From positions 124,001 through 188,000 of the forward strand of contig NZ_JAVYIM010000002.1 in assembly GCF_035968265.1 (NCBI RefSeq): a DNA stretch of 64,000 nt, read 5' to 3'. Shown here in pieces: positions 62,632-64,000 of this stretch. The position numbers and the translations under genes were made by a program. The DNA comes from Nitrosarchaeum sp. (GTDB lineage: Archaea; Thermoproteota; Nitrososphaeria; Nitrososphaerales; Nitrosopumilaceae). Each line of letters opens with the position of its first letter. The first letter of the stretch is position 1. The notes under the pieces were generated by a model, which ran no database searches, was not told where the DNA came from, and saw nothing but the letters and a program-made list of their open reading frames with translations.

Positions 62632-62940
62632 TCACATCTCTAGAAATATGTTATCTGACTCTACTGATACGTTATATGATGCTACATCTCTAATTTTAGC
62701 TGGGAATTTCACTAATTTACCAGTTTTGCAATCAAATTGGGCTCCATGCCACCCACAAATTACATTACATCCATCTAATTTTCCCTCTGAGAGACTTGAA
62801 CCTGAATGAGTACATGAATCATCCATGGCACAATAAGTACCATCAACATTTGCAACCATTATCTCTTTACCGTCAATTGAAACTTTAATCATTTTTCCAG
62901 GAGGAACATCAGCTGTTTTTCCGGCTATAATTTTACCCAT
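62632..62940 (-). CDS. Rieske-type 2Fe-2S ferredoxin
   Basis: A 102-residue soluble Rieske protein. The cluster ligands are CTHSG (C-x-H) and CGWHGAQF (C-x2-H), with 17-18 residues between. There is no membrane anchor, so it is not the bc1-type subunit but resembles the ferredoxin component of dioxygenases or a NirD-like carrier. A lone gene with no oxygenase partner in the window. Confidence 0.92.
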   Translation of the reverse strand: MGKIIAGKTADVPPGKMIKVSIDGKEIMVANVDGTYCAMDDSCTHSGSSLSEGKLDGCNVICGWHGAQFDCKTGKLVKFPAKIRDVASYNVSVESDNIFLEM

Positions 62941-62979
62941 TATCGTTTTTAATCAATCATTCTTAATATTTTTTCGTAT

Positions 62980-63762
62980 ATGTGTACGATAAGAAATGCA
63001 GTTGATTCAGATAAATCTGTAATACTGAACTTTTGTCATAATACTTTTTCATGGGGTGATTATATTCAAGATGTCTGGAATTCTTGGTTGTCTGAAGGTA
63101 ATTTATTCATTGTAGATAAAGAACATCCAATTGGTATAACTCATGCATTTTTCTCTAAAAATCAAGTATGGATTGAAGGTATTAGAATTAATCCAGATTT
63201 TCGTAGACAAGGTTTAGCTAAAAAATTAGTTCAACATATAGAATTAATTGCCAAAGAAAAACAAATTCCATTCTCTTTTATGTTGATCGATATTGAAAAT
63301 TATGCATCTCTTTCAATGGCAAAAAATCTTGGTTATGGTATATTTCAAACCTGGAATTTTTATTCACTTATTCCTCAGATTAATAATAGTCATGAAATTC
63401 AATTTGGCAATAATTTTGATCAATCAAAAATTCCTCATTATATAAAATCTTGGAGATGGTTACCTTTAGATAAAAAAATCATACTGTATTTTTACAAACA
63501 AAATAAAATAATTTTTTCAGATAAATCTGGTCCAATTTCTATTGCAGTTCTAACTGATTCTGAGCATTTTGATAAAATTTTGATTGTAACTTTAATTTCT
63601 GGATCACTATCAAATACATTAGACCTAATTTCATACATACAAAACTATGGAGCAGAAAACAAATATCAAAAAATACAAATTTTAACTAGAGCTAAATTAT
63701 CTAAAATAAATACATTAGAACACAAAATTACATTTAATCTAATGAAAAAATCTGTGGGCTAA
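62980..63762 (+). CDS. GNAT-family acetyltransferase
   Basis: A 260-residue protein. Residues 1-135 form a GNAT domain with IEGIRINPDFRRQGLAKKLVQHIEL, the acetyl-CoA loop, and SLSMAKNLGYGIFQTW. The last 120 residues are unusual and not recognised; they may be a second, degenerate GNAT-like half. Substrate unknown. It overlaps the convergent FAH-family gene by four bases. Confidence 0.82.
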   Translation: MCTIRNAVDSDKSVILNFCHNTFSWGDYIQDVWNSWLSEGNLFIVDKEHPIGITHAFFSKNQVWIEGIRINPDFRRQGLAKKLVQHIELIAKEKQIPFSFMLIDIENYASLSMAKNLGYGIFQTWNFYSLIPQINNSHEIQFGNNFDQSKIPHYIKSWRWLPLDKKIILYFYKQNKIIFSDKSGPISIAVLTDSEHFDKILIVTLISGSLSNTLDLISYIQNYGAENKYQKIQILTRAKLSKINTLEHKITFNLMKKSVG

Positions 63763-64000
63763 CTCTCATTTACAAATCTGATTGTATTTTTTAAAATACC
63801 CAAATTCTCAATTTCCATCTCTACTTTATCTCCATTTTTAAGAAATACTGCATTTGGTTTGTTAAGCATTACCCCTGCTGGAGTTCCAGTTGAAATAATG
63901 TCTCCTTTTTCTAGAGTCATTACCTTACTTAATCTAGAAACTATTTCTGGTATTTTTATGAACATATTATTTGTAGATGAATTCTGTCGTAATTCTCCAT
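63759..64000 (-). CDS. Fumarylacetoacetate hydrolase-family protein (partial)
   Basis: The C-terminal 80 residues of an FAH-fold hydrolase/isomerase; the frame stays open to the window end, so the start is missing. NGELRQNSSTNNMFI opens the visible part, followed by the family signature LEKGDIISTGTPAGV and KNGDKVEMEIENLG. Such enzymes cleave or isomerise 2-keto acids or hydroxy-dienoates. The ATG at 63965 lies inside the conserved domain and is not the start. Confidence 0.88.
   Translation of the reverse strand, partial: GELRQNSSTNNMFIKIPEIVSRLSKVMTLEKGDIISTGTPAGVMLNKPNAVFLKNGDKVEMEIENLGILKNTIRFVNES

Overview
The window is AT-rich, gene-dense DNA from an ammonia-oxidising archaeon of the Nitrosopumilus type (Thaumarchaeota/Nitrososphaerota). 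The evidence is the gene content: split RFC, MCM, GINS, Hel308, Alba, aIF6 and ABCE1; an acetyl-/propionyl-CoA carboxylase of the kind used in the 3-hydroxypropionate/4-hydroxybutyrate cycle; an 11-gene complex I without the NADH module; eight archaeal tRNAs and a lone 5S rRNA gene. No phage, transposon or CRISPR array was seen. Many genes have a TATA box about 25-27 bases (centre) before the start codon, so their mRNAs are probably leaderless. I used this spacing to choose several starts.

Layout. 0-13.4 kb: hisS, aIF6, two tandem zinc-type ferredoxins with duplicated promoters, tRNA-Ser, rfcS divergent from a GINS-mcm-hel308 operon that runs into a GlcNAc-1-phosphate transferase gene, then a minus-strand group (ilvE, Gfo/Idh dehydrogenase, Trm112, hexapeptide acetyltransferase) that looks like surface-sugar synthesis. 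13.4-30.4 kb: a 20-residue Lys/Ala peptide, a nucleotidyltransferase, two ferredoxin-reductase-like flavoproteins, a HEAT protein ending inside tRNA-Ala, Alba, a PEP-mutase/isocitrate-lyase protein, a PadR regulator divergent from sdhACDB, argH, an Ala-rich protein coupled to a HemA-like protein that lacks the catalytic cysteine, IMPase, and an unknown gene coupled to rfcL. 30.5-45.1 kb: the three carboxylase genes, a peroxiredoxin and nuoABCDHIJKMLN. 45-64 kb: prenyl synthase, a tRNA-Glu with a 15-nt T-loop intron, a CADD/TenA-like gene, a probable box C/D sRNA, pyrE, a LarA-like gene, an M50 protease, Trm5-like and ABCE1 genes, 5S rRNA, leucyl aminopeptidase, a pentose-phosphate operon (transketolase-N fused to ribulose-phosphate epimerase, transketolase-C, transaldolase), a small TGRGTG-repeat protein, CorA, tRNA-His and small proteins, a Rieske protein and a FAH-family gene cut by the window end.

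Together the genes cover replication, carbon fixation, the quinone-reducing part of the respiratory chain, sugar-phosphate exchange and translation. The most unusual observations are the T-loop tRNA intron with a complete bulge-helix-bulge fold, the C/D sRNA candidate, the HemA-like protein without its cysteine, the transketolase-epimerase fusion, NuoD without the canonical quinone ligands, the repeat microprotein, and several promoter-level palindromes and shared TATA boxes.
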